From: Dendrophyllia cribrosa
Taxonomy: Eukaryota; Cnidaria; Anthozoa; Scleractinia; Dendrophylliidae
Direction of reading: 5' to 3'
Assembly: GCA_024195265.1 (NCBI GenBank)
Contig: JAJLRJ010000003.1
Location: forward strand, 28,412,658 to 28,476,657
DNA: 64,000 nt
Part shown: in pieces, positions 37,467-48,047 of the stretch
Layout of the letters: every line of letters begins with the position of its first letter
Numbering within the stretch: position 1 is the first letter of the stretch
Translations under genes and position numbers: made by a program
The notes under the pieces: generated by a model
Seen by the model: the letters and a program-made list of their open reading frames with translations, nothing else
Told to the model about the DNA's origin: nothing
Database searches by the model: none

Positions 37467-38226
37467 CATCTTTACGGAGTCAGTTTAACTACTAATTATT
37501 GTTGTGAGGAGTTTGAACTGAAGATCCCTGCTGCGAAAGAACAAACCGAACAGTCAGGCAGGCAGACAGGCATTGTGGGTTATTGCTCAGTGCCGTTAAG
37601 TGGTGATTATATGCATATGATATTTACCACCTGTAATACGGGAAGCTGACGATTACCGTGATGGTCTATCTGCATGAACGGTATACAGATATATGGCAAA
37701 ATATCGCTTTTTTTTGTTATTCTTGTTTTCAATCAGCCATAATACCTCAGTGGCATGATTTCCCCCCCCCCCGTAAAATTCCTCTTATTAGTATTCTTTA
37801 TATAAATACTAATTAAAGGATAGACAAAACACACAATTAAAGGTAGCTCATTTACTTGAAAAATATCAAAAGCCGAATGATTTGTTTAATTGCTTCATGA
37901 ATTGCCTTAACCTGTGCTGATAATTCATGCCTAATTTGGCTTTTTATTTAGGCATAAACATTCTCCATAAATCAACATGTCGGCACGCTTTATACTGTGG
38001 GTTTAATTTTTCGAATTTACACCGCTTATTATTTTACAGCAGCTTTCTTATACAGATTTACTTATGATTGCAAAGGCAAACTTGTTTAATTTTTCTTTGG
38101 CAAGGACGCTTTTATATTGTCTGTGATGTTTTTAGCGTAGTCGAGACAATTAATTTTGAATGTTAAATAGTGCTTCTTCAGCCTCTGTTTGGTTTATGAT
38201 ATTTCCTATGGTGTTCCTTTTTTAAA

Positions 38227-38576
<350 letters not shown>

Positions 38577-38698
38577 AACCCAGATGTTTCCAAGTGAAAC
38601 ACGATATATACTGTGATGTCGAAATTAAGTTTTTCAAATTCTAATACTTGTTTTTACTGATCATACCCAGAATGCTTATTTCAGTATGGTTTTTTAAT

Positions 38699-39473
38699 TA
38701 TTTAAGTAATGTTTAAAACACGAACAGCAGTGTTTTATCAAGTTTAAAAATTCGAGCGCGAAGCGCGAGAATTTTTAGACTTGATAAAACACGTGCTGTG
38801 AGTGTTTTGAACGGCTTCAAACACGAACCGCCAAAAGCGTGTCCCTACGGAGATCAAACAAATGTGCTTTTTGTGCAAAGAGGATATTAGCATACGAGAA
38901 AAACAAGTAGAATGATTAGCATACAGCACATGTGCCACACTGGCTTCAACGAGGTGACCATGGCTTCCCGGCAACTGTCGAAAGTTTTGGGATTTTAAAG
39001 TTCTGAGGAAAAAACTAATCCATGGAAAATGCTATACCAAAGTTGACAGGTACGGTGCATAATATGTCTAACAATTTTTATTCATTGGCATTGAACGAGT
39101 AGAAATAAGCAGCTGGCATCTCTGAACCACTCGCTTTCCTACCAATTTACACGTGGGCGCTGGTGTCATTCAAATAACGGCTTACTTGCTGAACGTTTGG
39201 TTGCTTATTTGGTTGGAGAAGATTCCATATAGATTGGCAAAAGCTACATATCGTAAAACAGTACTGAAAAAAAAAATTAAAGTCACCATTTGTTGTGTCA
39301 GTTTCTGTGTTGATAATTAATTAATATTCATAAGTCCCGTGCAGTGTCTTTATATCTGATAAAACACCGCATACTAATAAGGATGAGGTTTATCGATATA
39401 AAGTCACTGCACGTGATGTATTATCTACCATTTGATTGGGTAATGGCCTTATGAATTATTAATAAGTTTTTGA
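38699..39473. mobile_element. insertion in unit B with palindromic segments
   Basis: Unit A runs straight from TTTCAGTTCGG...TTAATTCTT to ATGTTTTTCAAAACGC (32782-32822), whereas unit B has about 775 extra bases here. The insert holds a large palindrome near its left end (38711-38812, stem GTGTTTTATCAAG...CTTGATAAAACAC around GAGCGCGAAGCGCGAG). A second one lies near its right end (39341-39416, CGTGCAGTG...CACTGCACG with CTTTATATC/GATATAAAG). The exact ends and target duplication are not resolved. Confidence 0.55.
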
Positions 39474-40491
39474 ATATGTTTTTCAAAACGCAAAATACAT
39501 GCAAACTTTAAAATACGATACATGAGACAATCGTCTTTAATTCACTGTTCTGGTTCATCTTTTCTAAGTAGCTACGGATCATAGAAAAAAACTTTATTTA
39601 TTTATGATTATTTAGTGAAGGAGAAAATATGGTTCAAGTTTAAAAATCGTATTTCCAACAGCACCTTATTTACTTTCTTTGAGCCGGTTTTCATGCATTT
39701 TACAATGTGAATTTATAGAATTAGTGAATACCTTGGAACTCAGAAATGGGAAGGCTTCTCCCTGAAATTCGGGTTCGTAGCTTGTTTTGTTAAAGAGCCA
39801 TCATGTAAAGAAAATATTAAGAGAATTTCAGAGCCGAATTTAAATGGCATCAATATCTCCGAATTTCTGTTCCACCCATTTGACTGAAACATGGTCAGGG
39901 TGTGTATTAAATCAATATTTTCACCGGGTATGATTTTATTCAAAAAGAGGGGTTCACTTATCCTCTAATACATCACTAAATATCAGTTTTCCCAACGTTT
40001 TAAAACCATCGCGTTAAAGATAAAAATGTTATGCCCCAAAGTTTGTCATATATTATCGGGGAAACAAAACTAGATGTTTTCCTCGTGACCAGTGATATTA
40101 TCTCCTGTGCCCTCATCTCTAATCTTTTTAAACTATCTGGAAATGAGGCTACATCAAGTTACGATCTACCGTCGGTTTTTCAAAATCAGGCTATTCTTCC
40201 ATGCACCCGTTTACTCCAAAACGAAGTCATTTCTGACGGGGATAACTCATTATCTAGCTGTGTTAAAAGGTTGAAAAAAATTATTTGTGTTAGAAGTACA
40301 ACTCATCAGAAAGGAAAAAAAAATAGTGACACAAAGACGTTTTCTTTTAATTTTTTTTTAATTACGAACTCTTTTTGGTGTTTAAGTTCACATTTAATTG
40401 GTTGGTTGTCTATTTGACTAGATAAGACCCCAGATAAGCGTGTTTTAATTGAAAAACGGTCAATGTGGCAATGTCGACATGATCGTCTTCA

Positions 40492-41021
40492 CTAGTCCAC
40501 TGGTTCATCTTGTAGCTCACGGTCACAATCCAGTTTTCGTGCAGCTGCACACAAAGAACGTCGATAGTTCAGCGGCCTGTTGATTCCCTAGAAAAGAAAA
40601 GAACTGTAGTTTTTTTTTATCAAGATCGGACATTAACAACTAGCTTTTGGTTAACAGACGTTTCAATTTTCCGGAATTTAAAGACGCTTTTTCTTGAAAG
40701 AGAGTTTCTTTCAATCATTCAATCGGTTTTACTTTCTACAAATTAAAGGACGTTTATTACGATGTCAATCATTCAGCAAATGTTGTGATGTTCGAGGACT
40801 TATCGTATAATACCGTTTATTAGGCCTGGGCTTATACAATTTCGTTGGTTGTTTTATTGCTGGCAAGCAAAAAATATCGTGATAAAAAAGCGTTGTTACA
40901 GTTAATTTGGTGTAACTTTGTGGAAAAACTGAATTGCTGTTCACGAACTGTTGTTTACTTATTTATAGGAGAGTGTATAACCGGAATAATGTTTTGTTAC
41001 CATAATTCTATCGTTAAAATG

Positions 41022-41063
<42 letters not shown>

Positions 41064-41368
41064 GTAAAACTGAAACATTCATTTGTACCGTCTGAAACGA
41101 TAAACTGCGTAATGAAACTAGAAGACCGTACAACAATCGAAGCTTCCGTATCCTATATTATGGTCATTTTGTTGCGACTAATATTCAAACATCAAGGTAA
41201 CTCAGTCGTGAACTTCCTGATGAGAGGCAAACATTAAAGTTTGAACCCTAACCTGACCTTTTTAAACAATCCCGTTCTGTAAACGTAGCCACTGTAACCT
41301 TCACTTTCCTGTACTCCTAAGGTCAGCAGCAAAGCACAAAACAAGAAAATTGTGGAAGTTGAATTCAT
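40492..41368 (-). CDS. small secreted two-cysteine peptide precursor, copy B
   Basis: A paralogue of the gene at 35929-37348 with the same two-exon structure: exon 1 at 41258-41368, exon 2 at 40492-40587, phase-0 intron. The product is 68 aa. The signal peptide (MNSTSTIFLFCALLLTLGVQ) is conserved. The short stretch between it and the splice site differs from copy A in sequence and length (10 against 13 residues after GYSG), and both end in FKK. Exon 2 has six nucleotide differences from copy A in 96: five are silent in this frame and one changes Lys to Asn (GINRPLNY against GIKRPLNY). That pattern supports both the reading frame and selection on the C-terminal peptide. The two loop cysteines, RR site and DEPVD end are unchanged. 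No function is assigned. Confidence 0.72.
41024..41058. repeat. (AT)n microsatellite
   Basis: About 17 AT dinucleotides inside the intron of peptide gene B. Confidence 0.9.
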
Positions 41369-41476
41369 GTTGGACTTTTCCTCTGTTGAGTTGTGTACTG
41401 GTGGCTCTGGTAAACAGCTTTCAGTGGAATTTTTCAGCAACTATGGCAGGTTTCTACGGCGGGGATTATCAGTTGC

Positions 41477-41483
41477 ATATATA
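41477..41483 (-). promoter_or_regulatory. probable TATA box of peptide gene B
   Basis: Minus-strand TATATAT followed by GCAACTGATAATCC, 109 bp before the ATG and equivalent to the box of copy A. Confidence 0.55.
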
Positions 41484-41874
41484 GCGTTTTTACGGCGTCA
41501 TGCAGTTTAACTACTAGACAGACAGGCATTGTGGGTTATTGCTCAGAGCAGTTGCATGGTGATTATATGTAAACTATATGATATTTAGCACCTGTAATGC
41601 GGTAAGCTGATCACGATTACCGTGATGGTGTGTCTGAACGGTATAAACTGAAATATATGGAAAAATATCGGGATTTTTTTCTTATTCTTGTTTTCAATCA
41701 GCCAAGATAATACCTTTGGGGCAAGATTTTCAGTTTTTTACCCGTAAAATACCTTTTATTCTAAAGTATTCTTTATATAACTGCTAATTAAAGGATAGAC
41801 AACAACACTAATAAAGGTAGCTCATTTACCTGAAAAATATCAAACGCCGAATGATTTGCTTAATTGCTTCATTT

Positions 41875-42482
41875 ATTGCTTTCACTTTTGTTGACAATTC
41901 ATGCCTAATTAGGCTTATTATCTTGGCATAAAAATTCTCCAATAAATGAACATGTCGGCACGATTTATGCTGTAGGTTTATTGTTTGGAATTTACACCGC
42001 TTTGCAGCTGCTTTTTTAAAACAGATAGTTTACTTCTGATAGCAAACTGCTCTTGTATGGTCTGTGATGTTTTTAGCGTAATCGAACAATTGCTATGCTA
42101 AGTGCTTCTTCAACCTCTGTTTGGTTTATGATACAGTGGAATCCCGATTTTTCGAATACTCGATTTTTCGAAACTCCCGATTATTCGAACCAAAACTCGT
42201 TTCCCTTGGATTTGATTTAAATTTCAGTCAATGCCACCTTCGATTTTTCGAACTCCCGATTTTTCGAACCAATTTCCGTTTCCCTTGGAGGTTTGAAAAA
42301 TCGGGATTCCACTGTATTTCCTTTGGAGTTCTTATTTTGAAAAAAAAAAATAGAACAGATGTTTTCAAGTAAATCACAAATGTCCGTTTTCCAAGTTTTT
42401 AAAACTTTTTTTTATTCATTGATGACACCCAGAATGTGTATTTCATTTTTTTTGATTCTTATATTATAAAAATTCACTGTTC
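41875..42482. repeat. tandem segmental duplication, truncated unit C
   Basis: A third copy of the unit's left part: CATGTCGGCACGATTTATGC (41951), the GATGTTTTTAGCGTA block (42066), and the AATTCACTGTTCTG block (42473-42486), where similarity stops at a poly-G run. It ends before the position of the peptide gene, so no third gene copy lies here. Confidence 0.75.
42134..42314. mobile_element. 181-bp pogo-like MITE with empty sites in sister units
   Basis: CAGTGGAATCCCGATTTTTC at 42134 and GAAAAATCGGGATTCCACTG ending at 42314 are perfect 20-bp inverted repeats flanked by TA. Unit B reads TATGATATTTCC and unit A reads TATAATATTTCC at the same place without the element. Internal CGATTTTTCGAA repeats are present. 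It belongs to a different subfamily from the one at 36221-37166. Confidence 0.92.
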
Positions 42483-43499
42483 TGCGGTCCCCTCTCGGTG
42501 GGTTGGGGGAGAGGGGGGGGGGGGGGGGGGGACTCCCATATACTCTTAAAGTGAAGAGGTTTGAGCTTGTGCGAAGACCAAATAGAAAAGCGTGATCGCA
42601 GAACTTCTTCAAGCTGACCATCGCGTGCTCGATCACATTTTAGCTCGCGATCGCCCTCTCTGTTAATTCTTCCGAAACGAACAACTGGTAATCTTATTTA
42701 ATACGGGAGTCTTGTGTTTGGATATTCTTTGTCAATAATAGAAAAAAATATACTTGGAGAATCTTGTCATTGAAAACCCGTTTAAAAAGACCGTCTTGAA
42801 TCTAGCGGGATGAACTAAACAGTAGAGAGATTAAGCTTCGCGTATATTTCTCCCGCGAACGGCAGGGATACAACTTTTGCCGTCTGCCGTTTCTTCGTGA
42901 AAGTGAGTAGTTTCGCGTTTGTCATGAACATGTAAACTATTTTCGAATTTTCTAGTCGATTTATTTAACGATTCGAGGAAAAGTAAAGATAATCAACTGC
43001 AAGCTGACGTTATCCTGCGAGCAAGCCCTCGGGTTTGGGGGAGGGGAGGGCGATCCTTTCCCCACCCCATCCCCTCTCCCCTCCCCAAAACTGGAGCCCG
43101 AGTGCCTGCTTGCAGGCAAGGCTGGCGTCTGCCTTTTGCCGTTGAACGTGGTGCTTAATCTCTCTAGTATTGGAGTTTCGGAAATGGCAATTTATAGACT
43201 TGTCAAAGGAATGGAATGGTGCGGTAAAGAAAGCCAATTTTAAAATAAGTGGTTTTCACAAATCACAAATGGAAAGTCTGATAGAAGTTGAATAAAGACT
43301 GACAAAGACAGCGATTGTAGCAGGCTGTAGCAATTAATAGCCATTGATGTGTTTCATTTGCTGTATTAATGCATAACACCTTGCCACTCGAACAAATTTT
43401 TCATTGTCGGCAAGGCGATGCAAATAAAACAATATTTGAAAATTATATCGCGCTGAAAAATTGAATGTACATGCCCGTGAACTTGCTAAGCAAAAACAT
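42483..43499. other. non-coding stretch
   Basis: A poly-G run lies at about 42508-42530. The region 43010-43100 is G/C-rich with an imperfect inverted repeat (GGGGAGGGGAGGG against CCCCTCTCCCCTCCCC). No supportable gene. Confidence 0.5.
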
Positions 43500-43787
43500 A
43501 AAATATAAACATAGTATTTTTAAAATAACTATATTTAGACAGGAAAGCCGCATCAGCGGTAGCTGGTTTTCATGCAGGTCCTCTTTCCAGATCGAATTGG
43601 AATTTAGAATGTTAGTTTTTGAGAGAAGGGAACACCGGAGTACCCGGAGAAAAACCTCTCGGAGCAAGGAGAGAACCAACAACAAACTCAACCCACATAT
43701 GACGCCGGGACCGAGGATCGAACCCGGGCCACATTAATGGGAGGCGAGTGCTCTCACCACTACACCACCCCTGCTGCCTGCGAATAC
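43500..43787 (-). mobile_element. tRNA-derived SINE
   Basis: On the minus strand it begins GGCAGCAGGGGTGGTGTAGT, with an A-box-like TGGTGTAGTGGTGAGAGC and a B-box-like GGGTTCGATCCTCGG. A body follows with GTTGGTTCTCTCCTTGCTCC and GGTACTCCGG, then AAATTCCAATTCGATC. This is the layout of a SINE family widespread in corals. Its head overlaps or abuts a foldback element. Confidence 0.85.
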
Positions 43788-43896
43788 AGCCGCCTCTCAT
43801 CGCTCCCGGCCGCTAGGGGCGTTCGCGCGAGAGAGCCTCTCTCGCGCGAACGCTCCAAGCGTCCTGGAGCGATGAGAGGCGGCTGTAATCGCAGGC
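43776..43896. mobile_element. foldback element at the SINE head
   Basis: A 121-bp inverted repeat: GCCTGCGAATACAGCCGCCT at 43776 pairs with AGGCGGCTGTAATCGCAGGC ending at 43896. Deeper inside, GCGTTCGCGCGAGAGAG pairs with CTCTCTCGCGCGAACGC. I could not find a target duplication, possibly because it lies at the end of the SINE. Confidence 0.7.
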
Positions 43897-43987
43897 TATG
43901 TTGATTGACAACTTCAAACCACAAACAGCGAATAGGAAGTTCATGTTACTGGGCCACTGTAGGTGGTTTGCAGTGGGCGGAATGCAT

Positions 43988-44117
43988 TAGCCTGTGTGGC
44001 AGGCATTCGAAGGGGAAGGGGAATGGGGAGAATTCGGGCGCGCGAGACGCTTCGCGTTATCGCGCGCCTGAATTCTTCCCCCTCCCCTTCCCCTTCGAAC
44101 GCATGCCACGCAGGCTA
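43988..44117. mobile_element. foldback MITE with 9-bp target duplication
   Basis: The ends TAGCCTG and CAGGCTA stand at 43988 and 44117, with a long imperfect stem (TTCGAAGGGGAAGGGGAA against TTCCCCTTCCCCTTCGAA) and a GC-rich loop with GCGCGCGA. The 9-bp sequence GGAATGCAT is duplicated directly outside (43979-43987, 44118-44126). Nine-base duplications are usual for Mutator-like elements, which is my tentative class. Confidence 0.85.
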
Positions 44118-44126
44118 GGAATGCAT

Positions 44127-45365
44127 CTGTTATAAAAATGTTTACAGCTAGGCGTTCCCTTGCATCGCTCTTTTTCGCTCCTAGCCCCCTCTATCGTCAC
44201 TCGCGATATTTTTCCTTCTTTTTTCCGCCTATCCTTTGCTCTCCACTATCTGGACATCCGGAGCAGGCTACAGCAAATGTTGAACAATGTATCATGCCAT
44301 ATTGAATGTTGAAATAGGCCATTCAACATGTTTAATGTTGTTGAACGACGATAGCCAATTATTTACAAATGTTCAATGTGTTTTCTATGAGAAGCACTAA
44401 ATTTTGAACCATGTTGAACCGTATATCACTCGCTTTATTAATGCCCCAGATAGTCGCCTATCGGGCATATAAGAAACAGGGTAAGATAAACCTTTATCGT
44501 ATTCAAAGCCTAAGTCCAATAGGACTGCAACACAGTCCTTATTTTGTGATTGTATTCCCCGAAAAGCGGTGGTGAAAGTAAAGGTGTCCGAAGCATGAGG
44601 CCTGGAGCGATTGCAAATTTACGAAGAACGAATACGCTTGTGAGGCTTGTGAACGGGGATCGGCACTTCCTATATCTCTCCGCGGACTTTAAACGTAAAA
44701 ACTGACTGTTTTGCAGCCTGATGTCCAATGAAATGGATCAAACGAGCATAATGGCTCATCTCAACTAGAAGGTTGATGGTAAACAACTTGGTTAAAATGT
44801 TCAATAAAAAATGATATTTTATTTCCTACCAATGAGTGATGCTACAAACGATTTGTACAATTGTGTAGCATTTGCAATTTTTTACTGAATTACCCAGCAG
44901 TGAGTGCACTCTTTTTTTGATATAAGAACCATTTCTTATAAGAACGTCGAGGATAAGATTGGCCTGAGATTTAAGAGCGCGCCAATAACGTACCCAGGCT
45001 GATGTCGTTAAAAACATCTCTATTTGAGATAAGAAATGTATACAAGTCTTTTTCCATTTTATACCAGCAAGCATGTCTGATAATTAGAACATTTGTAGAA
45101 CTATACCTATGATTCTTTCTTCTTATTCATGACTATAATTCAGACTGAACTACTGTACCATTTACCCTAAGAACCTGCTAAGAACGTTTTCATGCTCAAA
45201 TTGGCCAAAAATTAGACGTTCTTATATAAATAAAAGTGTCAAGTGAAGTGACTCAAGACTAACTGGTGTAAATCGATGAATAAACACTGGCTTGTCGTTC
45301 CATATATTGTTTTTTTTTTTTTACTGACTCTGAAGACATCCACATCCAGAGCTGTACAGCTCTAA
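44127..45365. other. non-coding stretch
   Basis: No supportable gene. A small hairpin GGACTG...CAGTCC lies at 44516-44542. The rest is AT-rich. Confidence 0.5.
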
Positions 45366-45371
45366 TTTATT
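45366..45371 (-). terminator. poly(A) signal
   Basis: AATAAA on the minus strand, 33 bp beyond the stop codon of the gene ending at 45405. Confidence 0.5.
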
Positions 45372-45404
45372 TAACTTATTATCCCAGTATATGCAACTCT
45401 TTTA

Positions 45405-45821
45405 TCACCTGCGTAAGTTATGTAACTCGGTGAGGTTGTTTCTCAGTTTCTTTGTTTGACCGCGCATTCCTTTAAAATCTTCCTGTGTTCGCACTATGAA
45501 CTCTCGAATCTCCTTCAAATCGTTCTCACACGACACCAATTGATTCTCGAGGACCTTTCTTTCCTCGTCAACCGTTTTTAGAAGTTTTTCGGGAAGCTTA
45601 CCACCCTCAAATTTCTTCACGGCGTCCATGAATTCCCGCGACCTACTTCTTAGCAAAGGAGCAGGTTTCGATCCAGTGGTCTTTCTGACGGGTATTTGAG
45701 AACCTTCTCTCGGGCTGTTTCTTGCAGAAATCATGGGACTGCCTCCTGGACTCCCTCTCGGACTGAAATCTTTAGTTGCAGGGGACGAAGGGAGCTTTCG
45801 AGACTGATTGAAGAAACTCAT
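45405..45821 (-). CDS. unknown 138-aa protein, Ser/Pro-rich N-terminus and helical C-terminus
   Basis: An intronless frame or terminal exon of 138 codons. I chose the ATG at 45821; the frame is open a little further upstream (GTG at 45833). Residues 1-65 are rich in Ser, Pro, Arg and Gly with several SP sites (SSP, SPRGSP, GGSP, NSPR), so this part is probably disordered and a target of proline-directed kinases. Residues 66-138 are charged and heptad-like (EFMDAVKKFEGGKLPEKLLK, ENDLKEIREFIVRTQEDF) and should form helices or a coiled coil. There is no signal peptide or membrane segment. A poly(A) signal follows the stop closely, which supports a true 3' end. A possible donor (CAG|GTGATA) overlaps the stop, so a further exon cannot be excluded. 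I do not recognise the family. Confidence 0.6.
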   Translation of the reverse strand: MSFFNQSRKLPSSPATKDFSPRGSPGGSPMISARNSPREGSQIPVRKTTGSKPAPLLRSRSREFMDAVKKFEGGKLPEKLLKTVDEERKVLENQLVSCENDLKEIREFIVRTQEDFKGMRGQTKKLRNNLTELHNLRR

Positions 45822-47608
45822 GATTTTGACCACGTTTCAGACAGTTTTGTTTAGAATGTTTCGTAATAAACGTGGCGTTTTGCTTGAATAACGTTTCCGC
45901 GATCTTCTAATTAATATCTCTGTTGACCAAAAGAGAAATTAAAATGTCACAATGTAATCATAAATAAATACCAACAAATCTATGGTTGGCTTATTAGGTT
46001 TTCATCCTTCGACAATTAGATCAAAACTGTACTGATGTTGTATGTTTTTGTCGTCGGTAGTTTGAAGCCTTTGTCAAACAGACTATTGTTTAAGTTATAA
46101 CTGTTTATTATACACTACCGTAATTATATTGAATGATGCCATACCTTTACATCAACTTCGCCTTTTTGTTCCTCTTCTAAGTCTTCTTGAACTTACTGCT
46201 CGTGTTTGATCGTTGTCTCGCACTTTAGACCGCTGTTTTGGTATGTCCGCTTAAAGTATATTAAACTTTATTGAATATGAACGGCATGTTAATGACATCG
46301 AGATCATTTGTTTTGGACGACACACTTGATTGCTTATTGAATGAGGTATTAATTGAAATGATGTTAGCATAAGTATAATATTCGAATCATATGCTAAGTA
46401 AAGAAATAAAATGTTAACAGAGTCTTAACAGGTCTCCGCGTGAACAGGAAATCTGACCGGCTGTTAAGCAACTGCAAATTAGTGTTTATAAACGCATTGT
46501 ACGCCAAAGAAAGCCAAGAAACAATTATTAAAGCGAGAAAAATAACCGTTTAGCCAATAGCAAAATAATTATGCGGTCACAAGCCTTGAAGAAAGTAACA
46601 CAAAAGCTCAGACATACTACCACGCGCGACGCGAGACACGGGATTAAAGTACACCCGCATACCAGCCTTTTATCCCTCGATCAAGCTAGGAATATGTTCA
46701 GTTTACCTGTATAGTTTGGTTGCTCCATAAGTGTTTTCTCCAAAACTCTTCCAGCCTTTCCAGCCCAACTCGCGTGAATCATGACATGGCTCCTCGTGTA
46801 ATATTGGGTTTTCACCAGCTTTATTCAGCGACCCCTAATATTTTATCTTATTAATAACCATGCACTAAGAAACAAAACCATTTTGGATGGTACCCTGTGT
46901 CTGTTGGGGTCACATGACCAGCCACGCCCTACATTATGCAAAATTTGGAATTTTCACATTATGGCATAAAAATGCACTTAAAACCTTCCGTTTTTCCTTC
47001 CTTAGCCTTTAATTTACAGAGTAATACGTCAAATTAAACGTGGAATTTTGAAAACTGTTATTGCTGCATAATTATTCATTGTTTTCCTCTAGTCCCAGTC
47101 CCTCTCTAAAATTAAAACGTTATAGTTTACAGAAAACAAAAACTTTAGAAAAGCCCGATTAGTTCTATAAACCTTGTGCTAATGGTCATTGATAGAAAAC
47201 AAATTAAGTAGAAAAATATTTCCCAATATCTCGTAAATTTGGATAGAAAAACATTGATACAAATTGGGCGTGGTAAGTCACGTGACGTAAAAACATGACA
47301 TCTCATGACATCATGAAAACATGACATCATGAAACATGATATCTCTTCTAAGTTTCCATTACTTATATTTACTGTAGTGTCATGTTGCATGTTTTTCTTA
47401 TTTCTATTGCTTCGTTATTTTATACGGTTATTTACATTTACTTTGTCACTATAGTTTATGTTGTTATACATGTAGTATCATCCTTTATCCCCCGCCCCCT
47501 TTCAAATTTAAATTTGTAAAAAGAACTAAAATCTGCAAAGGACCGCAAACGATAATGCTGTAAACGATATGTAGGATCTACTAAAGACCTAATCAGCCAA
47601 AACATGAA
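45822..47608. other. non-coding stretch
   Basis: The upstream region of the 138-aa gene. A short tandem run of CATGACATCATGAAA-like units lies at 47294-47341. No other gene supported. Confidence 0.5.
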
Positions 47609-48047
47609 CAAACATAACCGACAAATTGCAAGGCTGATCTGACTACGTAAAAAAAGTAGATTTTGCGAGACACCAATACGACAGGAACCGATAAAGCAGG
47701 GTAGCAACCGCGGACAGCTGTTTCGTCCTGTTTGGGACTCGTCAGCGCGGTGTAGCTTGTACAAAACTAAGAACGACTACAAGAATGCAATGCAATCGCA
47801 AATAGATTGCACCCGTACACAATATCAAGTTCCGTACCTTGGAACCAACTTGTCACCCGCATCACGCGTGCCACATCACGTGTTGCGGGGAACATGCCGT
47901 CCCAAAATGTCACAATGGTGTCTCGCAAAAACCGAATGTACATGGCAAGCCAATATAAACATTTATCGGTTTCTGTCGTATTGGTGTCTCGCAAAATCTT
48001 CATTTTTACGTAGTCAGATCAGCCTTGCAGTTTGTCGGTTAAATTTG
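47609..48047. mobile_element. 439-bp inverted-repeat element
   Basis: The left arm 47609-47696 (ACAAACATAACCGACAAATT... through GGCTGATCTGACTACGTAAA and GCGAGACACCAATACGACAG) is complementary to the right arm 47962-48047. Arms are about 87 bp with a few mismatches. A partial third copy of the GGTGTCTCGCAAAA motif lies inside at 47918. The interior has CAGCTGTTTCGTCCTGTTTG, which recalls the terminal regions of Penelope-like retroelements. The class is not settled. The two 97-102-aa frames across it are not genes. Confidence 0.65.

Larger units (their letters stand above)
32310..37880. repeat. tandem segmental duplication, unit A
   Basis: The unit aligns block by block with 37880-41875. Shared blocks include CATGTCGGGACGCTTTATAC (32402) against CATGTCGGCACGC (37976), AATTCACTGTTCTGGTTCAT (32871 and 39539), the ATCTCCG block, the peptide gene and its promoter. 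It is longer than unit B mainly because of three inserted elements (33210-35213, 35662-35810, 36221-37166). The left boundary is where similarity to unit B begins, at GTTTAATTGCTTCAT. Confidence 0.8.

Noticed and set aside
41875..42482. A third copy of the secreted peptide gene in unit C
   Set aside because: The unit is cut off before the position of exon 2, and no matching exon sequence is present to its right.
43715..43787. Possible tRNA gene on the minus strand
   Set aside because: It is the tRNA-like head of a SINE with a recognisable coral SINE body.
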